A stretch of DNA of 64,000 nt from JAPOXR01 sp965214695. Its GTDB lineage: Bacteria > Pseudomonadota > Alphaproteobacteria > Rhodobacterales > Rhodobacteraceae. The translations under genes and the position numbers were made by a program. The notes below the pieces were generated by a model, which was not told where the DNA came from, did no database searches, and worked only from the letters and a program-made list of their open reading frames with translations. Numbering within the stretch: position 1 is the first letter of the stretch; every line of letters begins with the position of its first letter. Positions 26,046-35,581 of this stretch are shown in pieces. The DNA lies in contig OZ243967.1 of NCBI GenBank assembly GCA_965214695.1, positions 558,001 through 622,000 of the forward strand, read 5' to 3'.

Positions 26046-27230
26046 TTACGACGAGAAGTCGTAGGCACGTTCGCCGTGCAGGGCCATGTCGAGACCGCTA
26101 TATTCGTCTTCAACCGACACCCGGATCGGAATGACCAATCCGACCAGCTTGACCAGCACCGCGGTCATGACGATCGTGTAGGCACCGACAATGACGATCG
26201 AACCACCCTGCGCCAGCCATGACGAATCGCTGACAAAGACGGCGATCATGATCGTGCCGAAGATTCCGCCGACGCCGTGGACCGCGAAGACGTCGAGGGT
26301 ATCGTCAAGCCGGATCATGTTCTTGACGAAACCCACCGCCTCCTGGCAGAGAATTCCGGCGACACCGCCAATGAACAACGCTTCCAGCGGACTGACAAAT
26401 CCCGATCCCGGGGTGATCGATGCCAAGCCGGCAATCGTGCCGGTGACCATTCCGACCAGCGATGCCTTGCCATACTTGATGCGCTCCCAGATTATCCAGG
26501 TCAGTGACGCCGCCGCTGCCGATATGTGCGTGACCGTCAGCGCCGATGCGGCACCGCCATCGGCTGCAAGCTGCGAGCCGCCATTGAACCCAAACCAGCC
26601 AACCCACAGCATTGCTGCGCCGATCATGACAATAACCGGGCTGTGTGGCGGCTTAGACTTGTCACTTCGGGGGCCCAGGAAGAAGGCAATGACCAGCGCC
26701 GCCAGACCGGCCGTCTCGTGCACGACAATCCCGCCGGCAAAATCCTTGACACCGGTGTCGCCGAAGATTCCACCATCCGACAGCATGCCGCCGCCCCAGA
26801 TCCAGTAGACCACGGGGGCATAGCACAGGACCATCCATAGCCCCGTGAACGCGAGAACGAATCCGAAGCTGATCCGCTCGACGAAGGCGCCGACGATCAG
26901 CGCCGGCGTGATGATGGCAAAGGTCATCTGGAAGGCGAAGAACAGCATTTCGGGCAAGGTCCCGGAGAGGGTATCCGGCGTGATCCCTATGAGAAAGACC
27001 TTGTCGAGACCGCCCCAAAAGGCCGAACCGCTTCCGCCAAACGCAATGGAATAACCGATTGCCAGCCAGAGAATGCTCATCAGGCAGGCAATTCCGTAAC
27101 ATTGCATGAATGTACTCAGAATGTTTCGAGCCCTGACCAGGCCGCCGTAAAACAGGGCAAGGCCTGGCAGTGTCATAAACAGGACCAAGGCTGTGGCTGC
27201 AATTATCCAGGCTGTGTCTGCTCCATTCAT
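26046..27230 (-). CDS. amtB: Ammonium transporter
   Basis: A 394-aa inner-membrane channel for ammonium with eleven hydrophobic segments. Family signatures include MTLPGLALFYGGLVRARN, FAFQMTFAIITPALIVGAF, DFAGGIVVHETAG with one pore His, and FAVHGVGGIFG with the second. The frame extends to 27242, but those codons contain the GGAGGG ribosome binding site, so the ATG at 27230 is the start. Unusually no glnK/glnB gene is next to it in this window. It is expected to be under Ntr control, and the ntr genes are 2 kb away; I saw no convincing sigma-54 site upstream. Confidence 0.93.
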   Translation of the reverse strand: MNGADTAWIIAATALVLFMTLPGLALFYGGLVRARNILSTFMQCYGIACLMSILWLAIGYSIAFGGSGSAFWGGLDKVFLIGITPDTLSGTLPEMLFFAFQMTFAIITPALIVGAFVERISFGFVLAFTGLWMVLCYAPVVYWIWGGGMLSDGGIFGDTGVKDFAGGIVVHETAGLAALVIAFFLGPRSDKSKPPHSPVIVMIGAAMLWVGWFGFNGGSQLAADGGAASALTVTHISAAAASLTWIIWERIKYGKASLVGMVTGTIAGLASITPGSGFVSPLEALFIGGVAGILCQEAVGFVKNMIRLDDTLDVFAVHGVGGIFGTIMIAVFVSDSSWLAQGGSIVIVGAYTIVMTAVLVKLVGLVIPIRVSVEDEYSGLDMALHGERAYDFSS

Positions 27231-27431
27231 TGTTCCCTCCAAACGGATAAATTTTCTGACGAGCCGGGAATCCCGGGCAGACCCGGCCTTCGCGGCCTCC
27301 CGGGAATGCAGGGTATCACAGCTTGCCGGGATTTGCCACCGATTGCTGGCACGAATCGTAGCCGCGAGGGGCTCGCCGGGGCCGCCGGCCTGCCATTTGC
27401 CCGGGCCTCGCCGGCTGGGCAGGTAGGCTGT

Positions 27432-27923
27432 TCAGCCCATGCCCGGGCCGAGTGCGAGCCAGCCGGTGAGGGCAAGGATTATGCCGGCCATGATGCCGGC
27501 AGCAATGTCATCCAGCATGATGCCGGCGGTACCGCCCATCCGGTCCGCCCTGCCAACCAGCCAGGGCTTGGCAATGTCGAAGAGCCTGAACAGGAGGAAG
27601 GCCAGCAACCAGCCGGCAACGGCGATGCCGGCGACGCTGCCGTCGGTCCGGTCCAGCCAGTATCCGACCGGGAGCGCGGCAATAAACTGCCCGGCGACCT
27701 CGTCGATCACCACGGAGGACGGATCCTCGTCCTCGCCGAGATCAAGCCCGGCGACCGACCAGAAGCCGGCAATTACCGCCAGCATTGCCAACCCGGCAAC
27801 CAAGGGAAGGCCGCCAACCGAATGGGCGGCCACGGCAAGAAGCACGGCCACGGCAGACCCGGCAGTCCCGGGGGCGACGGGAACCAGGCCCGCCCCGAAG
27901 AACACCGCAACCGTTCGTTTCAA
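27432..27923 (-). CDS. pgpA: Phosphatidylglycerophosphatase A
   Basis: A 163-aa membrane enzyme that dephosphorylates PGP to phosphatidylglycerol. Signatures GLVPVAPGTAGS at the start, VVIDEVAGQFIA, LFRLFDIAKPWLV and GGTAGIMLDDIAAG are all present, with about four hydrophobic segments. The start is a TTG that overlaps the ispDF stop (TTGA), showing translational coupling. Confidence 0.93.
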   Translation of the reverse strand: MKRTVAVFFGAGLVPVAPGTAGSAVAVLLAVAAHSVGGLPLVAGLAMLAVIAGFWSVAGLDLGEDEDPSSVVIDEVAGQFIAALPVGYWLDRTDGSVAGIAVAGWLLAFLLFRLFDIAKPWLVGRADRMGGTAGIMLDDIAAGIMAGIILALTGWLALGPGMG

Positions 27924-29068
27924 ATCTCTGCCAGCGTTGCCAGCGCATGGGCAGAAATGCCCTCGCCCCGTCCCGGAAACCCCAGCCCTTCGGAGGTCGT
28001 CGCCTTGATCCCGATCGAACCGGTCGGGATTTGGAGGGCTGCGGCGAGCCTGGCTTTCATCGCATCGGCGTGCGGTGCAATCTTCGGCAATTCACAGATT
28101 ATGGTGCAGTCGACATTGGCGATCCGGTAGCCGCGCTCGGTTGCCCGCCCGGCCGCGTGTTCGAGGAACAACATGGAATCGGCGTCCTTCCAGCCCGGAT
28201 CATCCGGTGGAAACCAGGTTCCGATATCACCTTCGCCGACGGCGCCATAGATGGCATCGGCAATGGCATGGGCGGCGACATCGGCATCGGAATGCCCGGA
28301 CAGCGAGCGATCAAACGGTATCCGGACACCGCATAACGTCACGCCGTCACCGGCCACCAGCCGATGAACATCATATCCTGACCCGACTCTCATGGCCCTT
28401 TCCGTGGAAAGCAGCCGGTGAACCATGGAAACATCATCGGCAATTGTTACCTTCACATTGTCCGGGTCGCCAGCAACCATCGTGACGGACATGCCGGCGG
28501 ACAGGGCAACCGCGGCATCATCATCGGCAGCGCCGCTGAAATCTCTGTAGGCACCGACAAGGCCGGCATAGTCGAACCCTTGCGGAGTCTGGGCACGGCA
28601 CTTGTCAAACCGGGGCATGGGGTCGGCCAGCCGACCATCCTCATGCCGCCACAGCGAATCGTGCACCGGCATGACTGGCACGGCGGCATCGCCATCATGG
28701 AGGGACGAAATGACCCTGGCGACCAGACCAGCCGAGGCCAGCGGCCTGGCGCCATCATGGATCAGGACATGGGTGGGCGAATCACCGGCCACCGCCTCCA
28801 GGCCGTTCATGACCGACTCCATCCGGGTTGCCCCGCCGGAAACCGTGCGCACCGGTCGGTTCAGTTCCGGCTCCACCAACTCCCGGAAATACCGACGGTG
28901 GCCATCGGCAATGACGGCGATGCAGTCGGCGACCTGCTTTTGCAACAGGAAGATGTTGATCGACCGGGCCAGGATGGTGGAGCCTGCGAGGCTGACATAC
29001 TGTTTGGGCAAATCCGAGCCGGCGCGCAGCCCCGAACCGGCGGCAACCACGATTGCGAGTGTCTTCAT
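27920..29068 (-). CDS. ispDF: Bifunctional IspD/IspF enzyme of the MEP isoprenoid pathway
   Basis: A 382-aa fusion. The N-terminal IspD cytidylyltransferase (residues 1 to about 225) has AIVVAAGSGLRAGSDLPKQY and HVLIHDGARPL. The C-terminal IspF cyclodiphosphate synthase has MRVGSGYDVHRL, the metal ligands in GHSDADVAAHA and KATTSEGLGFPGRGEG. The fusion is common in alphaproteobacteria. The ATG at 29068 has GGAG six bases upstream. It is divergent from ntrB and forms an operon with pgpA. Confidence 0.95.
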   Translation of the reverse strand: MKTLAIVVAAGSGLRAGSDLPKQYVSLAGSTILARSINIFLLQKQVADCIAVIADGHRRYFRELVEPELNRPVRTVSGGATRMESVMNGLEAVAGDSPTHVLIHDGARPLASAGLVARVISSLHDGDAAVPVMPVHDSLWRHEDGRLADPMPRFDKCRAQTPQGFDYAGLVGAYRDFSGAADDDAAVALSAGMSVTMVAGDPDNVKVTIADDVSMVHRLLSTERAMRVGSGYDVHRLVAGDGVTLCGVRIPFDRSLSGHSDADVAAHAIADAIYGAVGEGDIGTWFPPDDPGWKDADSMLFLEHAAGRATERGYRIANVDCTIICELPKIAPHADAMKARLAAALQIPTGSIGIKATTSEGLGFPGRGEGISAHALATLAEI

Positions 29069-29280
29069 CACCTGCTCCAACCTGCCGGAACGCCGTCCAC
29101 CATCTATACGCAGCAGCGACGTTTCTCAATCCGGGCGGGCGGCGCAAATGGTTGGTGATCCCGCTCCGGGCTGTTGTAATCGGCTGGACGGACGTGGTGA
29201 CGCTCCAGCCTGCGGTCGTTGAAAATGTCGAGGGCAGGGAGTAGGTTCCGGTTGATGCGGGAGGGCAGCCATGCCCGGTA

Positions 29281-30366
29281 TTGCGCGGCGCGGTCGGACC
29301 GGAGAGAGGGAAGCTGGAAGATCACATCTGGACATCGTTGCCGGTCGCAACGCTGATCATCGACGAGGCCGACAGGATCGTTGGCATTAACCCTGCCGGC
29401 GAGGCGCTGCTGAACATCTCGTCAAAATCGGCCAGGGACCGCCTGGTCTGTGACTGGTTCGCAGAGGGCAATTCGCTGCACTCCGCCCTGGCGGATGTGC
29501 GGCGCCGAAACTCTCAACTGCTGCTCGACCACATCGAATTGTCGCTGGGTGACAACAAGTTCATCGAGGTCTCGGCCCTGGTGGCGCCGCTCGCCAATGA
29601 TGGCGGGCATCTGCTGGTCTGCTTCCGCTCGCGCATGGTCGAGGGGCGAATCGGACATGGACGGCGGTCAAAGGCCGCCGCCCGCTCGGCCATCGGCATG
29701 GCCGAGATGCTCAGCCACGAAATCAAGAATCCGCTGACCGGAATCCAGGGGGCGGCACAACTCCTGTCGATGAATTCCGGCGGTCGTGACCTCGAATTGA
29801 CGACATTGATCGTCGAGGAGAGCCAGCGGATCCTGAAGCTGCTTGAACAGGTCGAACAATTCGGCGGAACGGGAATTCTTGATCTCAAGCCATTGAATGT
29901 ACACGATATCCTCGATCGTGCCTGCCGCCTCGGCAAGGTCGGTTTTGCCACCGCAATCAATTTCGTGACCGAGTACGACCCGTCCCTGCCGCTGGTCTGG
30001 GCCGACGAGGACCAGTTGTTGAGAGTGTTCCTCAACCTGATCAAGAATGCCAGCGAGGCGCTGGAAGAGGGGGGTGGAAAAGTCAGGATCAGGACCTATT
30101 TTGATGATTCACTGCGGATCGATACCGGCCAGGGCGGCAGGACCGCATTGCCGGTCCAGGTTGAGATCATTGACCACGGGCCGGGAATATCGGAGGATCT
30201 GGCACCCAACATCTTCGAGCCATTCGTCAGTGGCCGGCAGAACGGAACCGGGCTTGGTCTGTCCCTGGTATCGGCCATACTGATTGACATGGGTGGTTGG
30301 GTGGCATTCGAATCCCGGCCGGGACATACGGTATTCCGGGTCTCGCTCCCGGTATCCAGGGGTTAG
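29281..30366 (+). CDS. ntrB: Nitrogen regulation sensor histidine kinase NtrB (GlnL)
   Basis: A 361-aa cytoplasmic kinase for NtrC. An N-terminal PAS domain (about residues 17-120) precedes the HisKA motif MLSHEIKNPLTGIQGAAQLL with the phospho-acceptor at about His146. The ATPase domain has LNLIKNASEAL (N box), IDHGPGI and NGTGLGLSL. It is 4 bases upstream of ntrC. The start is uncertain: the only plausible codon before the PAS domain in this frame is a TTG at 29281, with GGGAGG about 15 bases away. dusB, often upstream of ntrB in alphaproteobacteria, is absent. Confidence 0.9.
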   Translation: MRGAVGPERGKLEDHIWTSLPVATLIIDEADRIVGINPAGEALLNISSKSARDRLVCDWFAEGNSLHSALADVRRRNSQLLLDHIELSLGDNKFIEVSALVAPLANDGGHLLVCFRSRMVEGRIGHGRRSKAAARSAIGMAEMLSHEIKNPLTGIQGAAQLLSMNSGGRDLELTTLIVEESQRILKLLEQVEQFGGTGILDLKPLNVHDILDRACRLGKVGFATAINFVTEYDPSLPLVWADEDQLLRVFLNLIKNASEALEEGGGKVRIRTYFDDSLRIDTGQGGRTALPVQVEIIDHGPGISEDLAPNIFEPFVSGRQNGTGLGLSLVSAILIDMGGWVAFESRPGHTVFRVSLPVSRG

Positions 30367-30369
30367 AGC

Positions 30370-31725
30370 ATGGACGGAACTGTCCTAATTGCAGAAGACG
30401 ATCCGGCAATACGGAAGGTGCTGACGCAGGCGCTGTACCGGGCCGGTTGCCGGGTGCACGCCACCTCTCTGCTGTCGACGCTTGGCAAATGGGTCGGCGA
30501 AGGCAGGGGCGATCTGGTCATATCCGATGTCGCCATGCCGGATGGTGACGGGCTGGACACGCTCCTCGAATTGAAGAAGACCCGGCCGGAACTGCCCTTC
30601 ATCGTCATTTCGGCCCAGAACACCATAACCACCGCCATCCGTGCCGAGGAGACGGCCGCCTTCGCCTATCTGCCCAAGCCCTTCGACCTGTCGGATCTCC
30701 TGCGCCAGGCCAGGACGGCGCTGGGGCAGGGCAAAGGCCGGCCGGTTGCGACCGCAGACGGGTTCGCCGGCGAAGACCTGCCACTGGTGGGCCGCTCCCC
30801 GGCCATGCAGTCGCTCTATCGCCAGATGGCAAAATTGCTCAATTCCAACCTCTCGGTGCAATTGGTTGGCGAGACCGGAACCGGCAAATCCCTGGTCGCC
30901 GGGACCATGCATGACCTTGGAGACCGGGCCGGCCTACCGCTTGTCACCATCGGGGCGACCGGCATCAAGGGGCCGGATGATCTGGCCGCCACCATCGCCA
31001 CCGCCCGCGGAGGGACCCTCGTCCTGGATGAAGTCGGCGATCTCGGACCGGCAGAGCAGATGGTACTGGTCAGGGCACTCGACAATATCGCCGAGCCAAC
31101 TCCAAGGCTCGTCTCCACCACCGCATCCAGCCCGGACGAGTTGGTCCGGTCCGGGAATTTCAGGCCAGATTTGCACTACCGCCTCTGCGAAGTCCCGGTT
31201 GCCGTTCCACCGCTTCGCCAGCGCGTCGACGACATTCCGCTGCTTGCCGATCACTTCCTGGCTGCTGCCGGACCGCCGTCCAGGCGTCATTTTGGACCAC
31301 CGGCCCGCGACTTGCTCAAATCCTGCAAGTGGCCCGGCAATGTACGACAACTTCGTTCTATTGTTCAGCGTCTTGCCCTGACATCCTCAACTGCCGAAAT
31401 TGGCGAGGCCGATGTCATGGCGGTTCTGAACACCATTCCTGGCTACGAAGATTTAAGCCCGCTCGCCAGGGGCCGAATCCTGCCGCCACAGGTCGCGGAG
31501 CACATCAGGCAGTATTTTGCCATGCACGGCAACGAACTTCCACCGGACGGAGTCTATCCTCGATTCCTTCGGGAGTTGGAGCGGCCGCTACTCGAAGCCG
31601 CCCTTGATGCGGTGTCGGGAAACCAGGTCAGATGCGCCCGGTTGCTGGGCATAAACCGCAACACGCTCCGCAAGAAGATGGAAGTCCTTGGCATTGCCGG
31701 CAGGCGGCGAGGGCGCCTGCCTTGA
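30370..31725 (+). CDS. ntrC: Nitrogen response regulator NtrC lacking the GAFTGA motif
   Basis: A 451-aa regulator. The receiver domain (1-120) has Asp53 (SDVAMPDGDG) and Lys103 (LPKPFD). The AAA+ domain has Walker A GETGTGKS (167-174) and Walker B TLVLDEVGD (216-224). Only about 42 residues separate them, whereas usual NtrC has over 60; the missing piece includes the GAFTGA loop that contacts sigma-54. The C-terminal Fis-type helix-turn-helix (NQVRCARLLGINRNTLRKKM) is intact. The Rhodobacter capsulatus NtrC that works with the housekeeping RNA polymerase also lacks GAFTGA, so sigma-54-independent activation is likely here. Confidence 0.93.
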   Translation: MDGTVLIAEDDPAIRKVLTQALYRAGCRVHATSLLSTLGKWVGEGRGDLVISDVAMPDGDGLDTLLELKKTRPELPFIVISAQNTITTAIRAEETAAFAYLPKPFDLSDLLRQARTALGQGKGRPVATADGFAGEDLPLVGRSPAMQSLYRQMAKLLNSNLSVQLVGETGTGKSLVAGTMHDLGDRAGLPLVTIGATGIKGPDDLAATIATARGGTLVLDEVGDLGPAEQMVLVRALDNIAEPTPRLVSTTASSPDELVRSGNFRPDLHYRLCEVPVAVPPLRQRVDDIPLLADHFLAAAGPPSRRHFGPPARDLLKSCKWPGNVRQLRSIVQRLALTSSTAEIGEADVMAVLNTIPGYEDLSPLARGRILPPQVAEHIRQYFAMHGNELPPDGVYPRFLRELERPLLEAALDAVSGNQVRCARLLGINRNTLRKKMEVLGIAGRRRGRLP

Positions 31726-31809
31726 TGGCGGCCCTCGCTGAATGCGGCCACCTGCGGAGCCGAGGGGGCCCCGCAATGCCCTCATGCCGTTTGCAACACG
31801 TTGCCGGCA

Positions 31810-34179
31810 ATGCTTGACCTGTCGCCAAGGACCCTCAAGGCACTGCGCAACCTGACCATGGTCCTGGTCGCCCTGTTGGCACCGATCCTCATCATTGCCA
31901 CCATGGAGGCGCTCGAAGTCGCCAGCACAACCAGTTCGCAATTTTCGTCAAGACTGGCGATCGTCATGTTCGCCGACATGATCCTGGTCATGATCATTGC
32001 CGTGCTGATCCTGCTCCAGGCAATTCGCAAGCTGACCGGCAACCGCAACAGCGACGTCCAGTCACCAATCCTGTTGCGACTGTCACGCCTGCTGGCGGTG
32101 GTGGCGGTGGTGCTGGCGACCACCCTGGCGGCGGCGGCAATCCTGACCTTCAGCGTCGGGTCCAATACCATTCTGAACGTGATCGCCAGCGAGACACTCG
32201 ATGATTCGCAGGCCGCCGCCGAGACCTACCTGAAGGAGGAGGCAGACCGCCTGCAGCAGACGGTCGCGCAGATGTCGAGCCGGATCGGGGACGACATCAA
32301 GGGGGCGGGTGGACTCGGAATCGCCAATTTGCGGGCGGTTCTCCAGGAGGTGCAGGGCCAAGCCACACAGCAACTGGCCCTTGCCTATATCGTCGACAGG
32401 AATTGCAAGGTCGAGGCGAGAGGGATTCGGTCCTATCACTATGACTACACGCGGTATATCGGTCCTCCGAAGGACATGCTCGACGGGCTTGCCGGCACCG
32501 GCGACGATGCATCACCTTTTGAATGCGAGAATGGCTCCGAGCCGATCCAGTCCGGCTCCGGTCTCTACGAGATCCGGTTCTCTGCCGGTGACGGCCCGCG
32601 TGTGTTCAGGAAAATCGGCAGCAATGTCATTTCCGCCGTGCACGGCATCGACGACAAGCCCGAATTGTTCCTCGTTGCCGCAGTCGAGGCGACGGAACCG
32701 ATCGTCGAGCTTCACGACACCATCAGGTACAACAATCCCCTGGCAACCGGGCTGGTTGCCAGGCTGACGCAGTCGCTGGTCTTCAATTCGATCATCTATC
32801 TGGGGATCACGCTGGTGGTGCTGATCGTTATCATCAGACTCGGAATCGGGTTTGCCCACCGAATCTCCAGACCGATCGAGGAGATGGCTGGCGTCGCCAA
32901 GAATGTCGAGGGCGGTAACATGGATGTCAGGTTCGAAGCGGAGGGCAATGACGAGGTTGCCATGCTTGGCCAGACCTTCAACGACATGGTCGCCAGGCTG
33001 AAATCGCACACCGCCAACCTGATCGAACTGAAGGAAAGCGCGGTACGGCGTGAGCAGACCTTCAGCAGCGTCCTGTCCAGCGTGACCGCCGGGGTGATCG
33101 GGCTGGACCGGGACGAGCGCATCGTCTTCATGAATCGCTCGGCCGCCGACGTGCTTGAGACCGACCCCGATGACTACCTCGCCATATCCGAACGCAGGAT
33201 CTCCCCGCCATTCGAGGAGACGGTGACGGAGTTTTCCGCCATGCTGAACGATCTGAAGCGTTCGCGGCAGAACCAGATCCAGGGCCCGGTCGATTTGCAC
33301 AGGCAGAGCATCCACAAGAGCCTCCATGTGCGGATTGCCAAGCGAAAAGCCACCGCCGGAGAGGTCGAGGGCTTCGTGGTGGCCTTCGATGACGTGACCG
33401 AGCTGGTCAAGGCGAGGAACCGGGCGGCCTGGTCCGAGGTCGCCCAGGTCATTGCCCACGAAATCAAGAACCCCGTCTACCCGCTGCAATCATGCGCACA
33501 GCGACTCGAAGCCAAGGAACCGACCGCAAGTCACGAGGAGCTGCGTCGCATCGTCCGCGACTACGTGGGAATCTTTCAGAAGAATGTCAGGAGTCTGTTG
33601 TCGATTGCCGAGGAGTTCTCGAGTTTCAGCAAGTTCAAGGATCCCGTGCTGCAGCTCGGCGATGTCGGCGAGGCGGTCGCCACTGCGGTGCGGACCGAGG
33701 AGATGCGCGAGCGTGGAATTTCGATCTCCGTCGAGGCCGGGGAGCCAGTGATGGAGACCTGGTTTGACCCGGAACTTTTCCACCTGGCATTGCTCAACCT
33801 GTTGAAGAATGCCGGCGAAGCGATAGATGATCTGAAGGATGGCCGCGAGCTTCCGGCCGATTTTCGCCCCGAGATCCGTATCTCCATCGCCGATGATGGC
33901 GACATGATCGAAATCCGGGTCATGGATAACGGGATCGGGTTTCCTGATGACAAGGAAAAGTTCCTGACCATGTTCCGGTCAACCAAGCAGGGCGATTGTC
34001 GCGGGCTGGGATTGCCCAACGTTGATCGTGTCATCTCTGGACATGGCGGGACAATGGTGCTTGAACATGCGCCGATATTTGAAGGCTGCGATCATGCGGG
34101 GGCGATGGTGACCGTGAGGATTCCATCGCGCGGCGGATTGACAACGCAACCGGAAGACATCGAAGACCAATCGAGTTGA
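31810..34179 (+). CDS. ntrY: Nitrogen/redox sensor histidine kinase NtrY
   Basis: A 789-aa membrane kinase. Three N-terminal hydrophobic segments (about residues 17-37, 48-70, 95-122) are followed by an extracytoplasmic region (about 125-320), a fourth segment (about 322-345), HAMP, PAS and the kinase core. The phospho-acceptor is His550 in VIAHEIKNPVYPLQS. ATPase motifs are LNLLKNAGEAI and DNGIGFP and GLGLPNVDR. The start may be the ATG at 31810 or the TTG at 31801; neither has a strong ribosome binding site. It sits between ntrC and ntrX and phosphorylates NtrX. Confidence 0.92.
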   Translation: MLDLSPRTLKALRNLTMVLVALLAPILIIATMEALEVASTTSSQFSSRLAIVMFADMILVMIIAVLILLQAIRKLTGNRNSDVQSPILLRLSRLLAVVAVVLATTLAAAAILTFSVGSNTILNVIASETLDDSQAAAETYLKEEADRLQQTVAQMSSRIGDDIKGAGGLGIANLRAVLQEVQGQATQQLALAYIVDRNCKVEARGIRSYHYDYTRYIGPPKDMLDGLAGTGDDASPFECENGSEPIQSGSGLYEIRFSAGDGPRVFRKIGSNVISAVHGIDDKPELFLVAAVEATEPIVELHDTIRYNNPLATGLVARLTQSLVFNSIIYLGITLVVLIVIIRLGIGFAHRISRPIEEMAGVAKNVEGGNMDVRFEAEGNDEVAMLGQTFNDMVARLKSHTANLIELKESAVRREQTFSSVLSSVTAGVIGLDRDERIVFMNRSAADVLETDPDDYLAISERRISPPFEETVTEFSAMLNDLKRSRQNQIQGPVDLHRQSIHKSLHVRIAKRKATAGEVEGFVVAFDDVTELVKARNRAAWSEVAQVIAHEIKNPVYPLQSCAQRLEAKEPTASHEELRRIVRDYVGIFQKNVRSLLSIAEEFSSFSKFKDPVLQLGDVGEAVATAVRTEEMRERGISISVEAGEPVMETWFDPELFHLALLNLLKNAGEAIDDLKDGRELPADFRPEIRISIADDGDMIEIRVMDNGIGFPDDKEKFLTMFRSTKQGDCRGLGLPNVDRVISGHGGTMVLEHAPIFEGCDHAGAMVTVRIPSRGGLTTQPEDIEDQSS

Positions 34180-34186
34180 GTAGCCA

Positions 34187-35581
34187 ATGACTGATGTCCT
34201 GATCGTCGACGACCACGAGGATATCTGCAGGATCATCGCCGATGTGCTCGAGGATGGCGGCCTGTCCTCCGAATACGTGACCGATGGCGACCAGTGCCTG
34301 CGGGCGTTCAATGAGCACGCGCCGCGGCTGGTACTGCTTGATCTGTGGTTCAAGGACCGCGATCTCGACGGCCTGCGCCTGTTGCAGGATCTAAAGGAAA
34401 ACAATCCTGGCCTGCCTGTCATCATCATCTCGGCACATGGCTCGCGCGAGATCGCGGTGCGGGCGATGCGATTCGGCGCCTTTGACTTCCTCCCCAAACC
34501 GATCGACAATGATGCGCTGGTACGGACGGTCAGGAACGGCATCGAGGTCGCCCGCCTGCGTCACGAAAACCATATGCTCAAATTCCCCCAGACCCGACCG
34601 ACCGCGCTTGCCGGATCATCGCCATCCTTCCGGGCGGCCGCGGCGACGCTGGAGCTTCATGCCGACAAGAATTCGCGCATCATGCTGACGGGTCAACGCG
34701 GCACCGGCAAGCGTCATGCGGCCAGGTACATGCATTTCAACTCCGCCCGCGCCAGGGAACCCTTCCTGGTGGCAAATTTTCCGACCGTCGACTCATCGGA
34801 TGCTGAACTTGCCCTGTTCGGCCGCCAGGAGGAGTACGGCCGAGCCGAGCCGGGCCTGATCGAGCAAGCTGCCGGCGGCACGCTTTATTTTGACGAAGTT
34901 GCCGACATCCCCCGGGGTGTGCAGCGGCCGCTGCTTGCGGCCCTCAGCCATTCCCGGTTCCGGCGGATTGGTGGCGGCGACGTGTTGCCGGTCGATTGCC
35001 GGATCGTTTCCGGAAGCTCGACCGACATGAAGGCCTTGATCGACGCGGGCAAATTCAACGGGGATCTCTATGAGCGGTTGAAGGTCATCGAGGTTGAGTT
35101 GACACCCCTGGATGAACGAAAGAGTGATATCGAGGAACTTGCCAATCATTTCGTCGACCATTTCAACCGCGAGATCGGGCTGCCCAAGCGGCGATTCCAT
35201 CCCGATACCATCCTGCAAATGACGGCCATGAGTTGGCCCGGAAATGTCAGCCAGCTCAAGAACATGGTGGAAAGAGTCCTGATCACCGGGCCGAAGACCG
35301 GCAAGATCCGGCCAGAGGAAATCTCGGTTCCCGAATCCGATTCCACCGATCTCGGCTTTGCCGATGTCTCCAGGCACCTGTTTTCGCTGCCGCTGCGAGA
35401 GGCGCGCGAGGAGTTCGAGCGGCAATACCTGATTGCCCAGATCAATCGCAATGATGGCAATATTTCCAAGGCGGCCGAGTTCATCGGCATGGAGCGCTCG
35501 GCCCTTCACCGAAAACTGAAAGGTCTTGAAATCGTGACCACGAACAGGTCGGGTGGGCGGGTCGCGGTGAAGAAGGGCTGA
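34187..35581 (+). CDS. ntrX: Response regulator NtrX
   Basis: A 464-aa partner of NtrY. The receiver has Asp52 (LLDLWFKDRDLDG) and Lys104 (FLPKPID). In the AAA+ domain Walker A reads GQRGTGKR (169-176) with Arg in place of the usual Thr/Ser or Glu after Lys, and Walker B TLYFDEVAD (232-240). GAFTGA is absent, as in other alphaproteobacterial NtrX proteins. The C-terminal Fis-type HTH is NISKAAEFIGMERSALHRKL. It starts 7 bases after ntrY. NtrYX controls nitrogen, respiratory and envelope genes in relatives. Confidence 0.92.
   Translation: MTDVLIVDDHEDICRIIADVLEDGGLSSEYVTDGDQCLRAFNEHAPRLVLLDLWFKDRDLDGLRLLQDLKENNPGLPVIIISAHGSREIAVRAMRFGAFDFLPKPIDNDALVRTVRNGIEVARLRHENHMLKFPQTRPTALAGSSPSFRAAAATLELHADKNSRIMLTGQRGTGKRHAARYMHFNSARAREPFLVANFPTVDSSDAELALFGRQEEYGRAEPGLIEQAAGGTLYFDEVADIPRGVQRPLLAALSHSRFRRIGGGDVLPVDCRIVSGSSTDMKALIDAGKFNGDLYERLKVIEVELTPLDERKSDIEELANHFVDHFNREIGLPKRRFHPDTILQMTAMSWPGNVSQLKNMVERVLITGPKTGKIRPEEISVPESDSTDLGFADVSRHLFSLPLREAREEFERQYLIAQINRNDGNISKAAEFIGMERSALHRKLKGLEIVTTNRSGGRVAVKKG

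Noticed and set aside
27243..27431. A sigma-54 promoter for amtB, suggested by TGGCACG near 27347
   Set aside because: The match is on the wrong strand and lacks the downstream TTGC element at the required spacing.
32512..33489. Long minus-strand open frame opposite ntrY
   Set aside because: Antisense shadow of ntrY; low-complexity composition typical of reverse frames.
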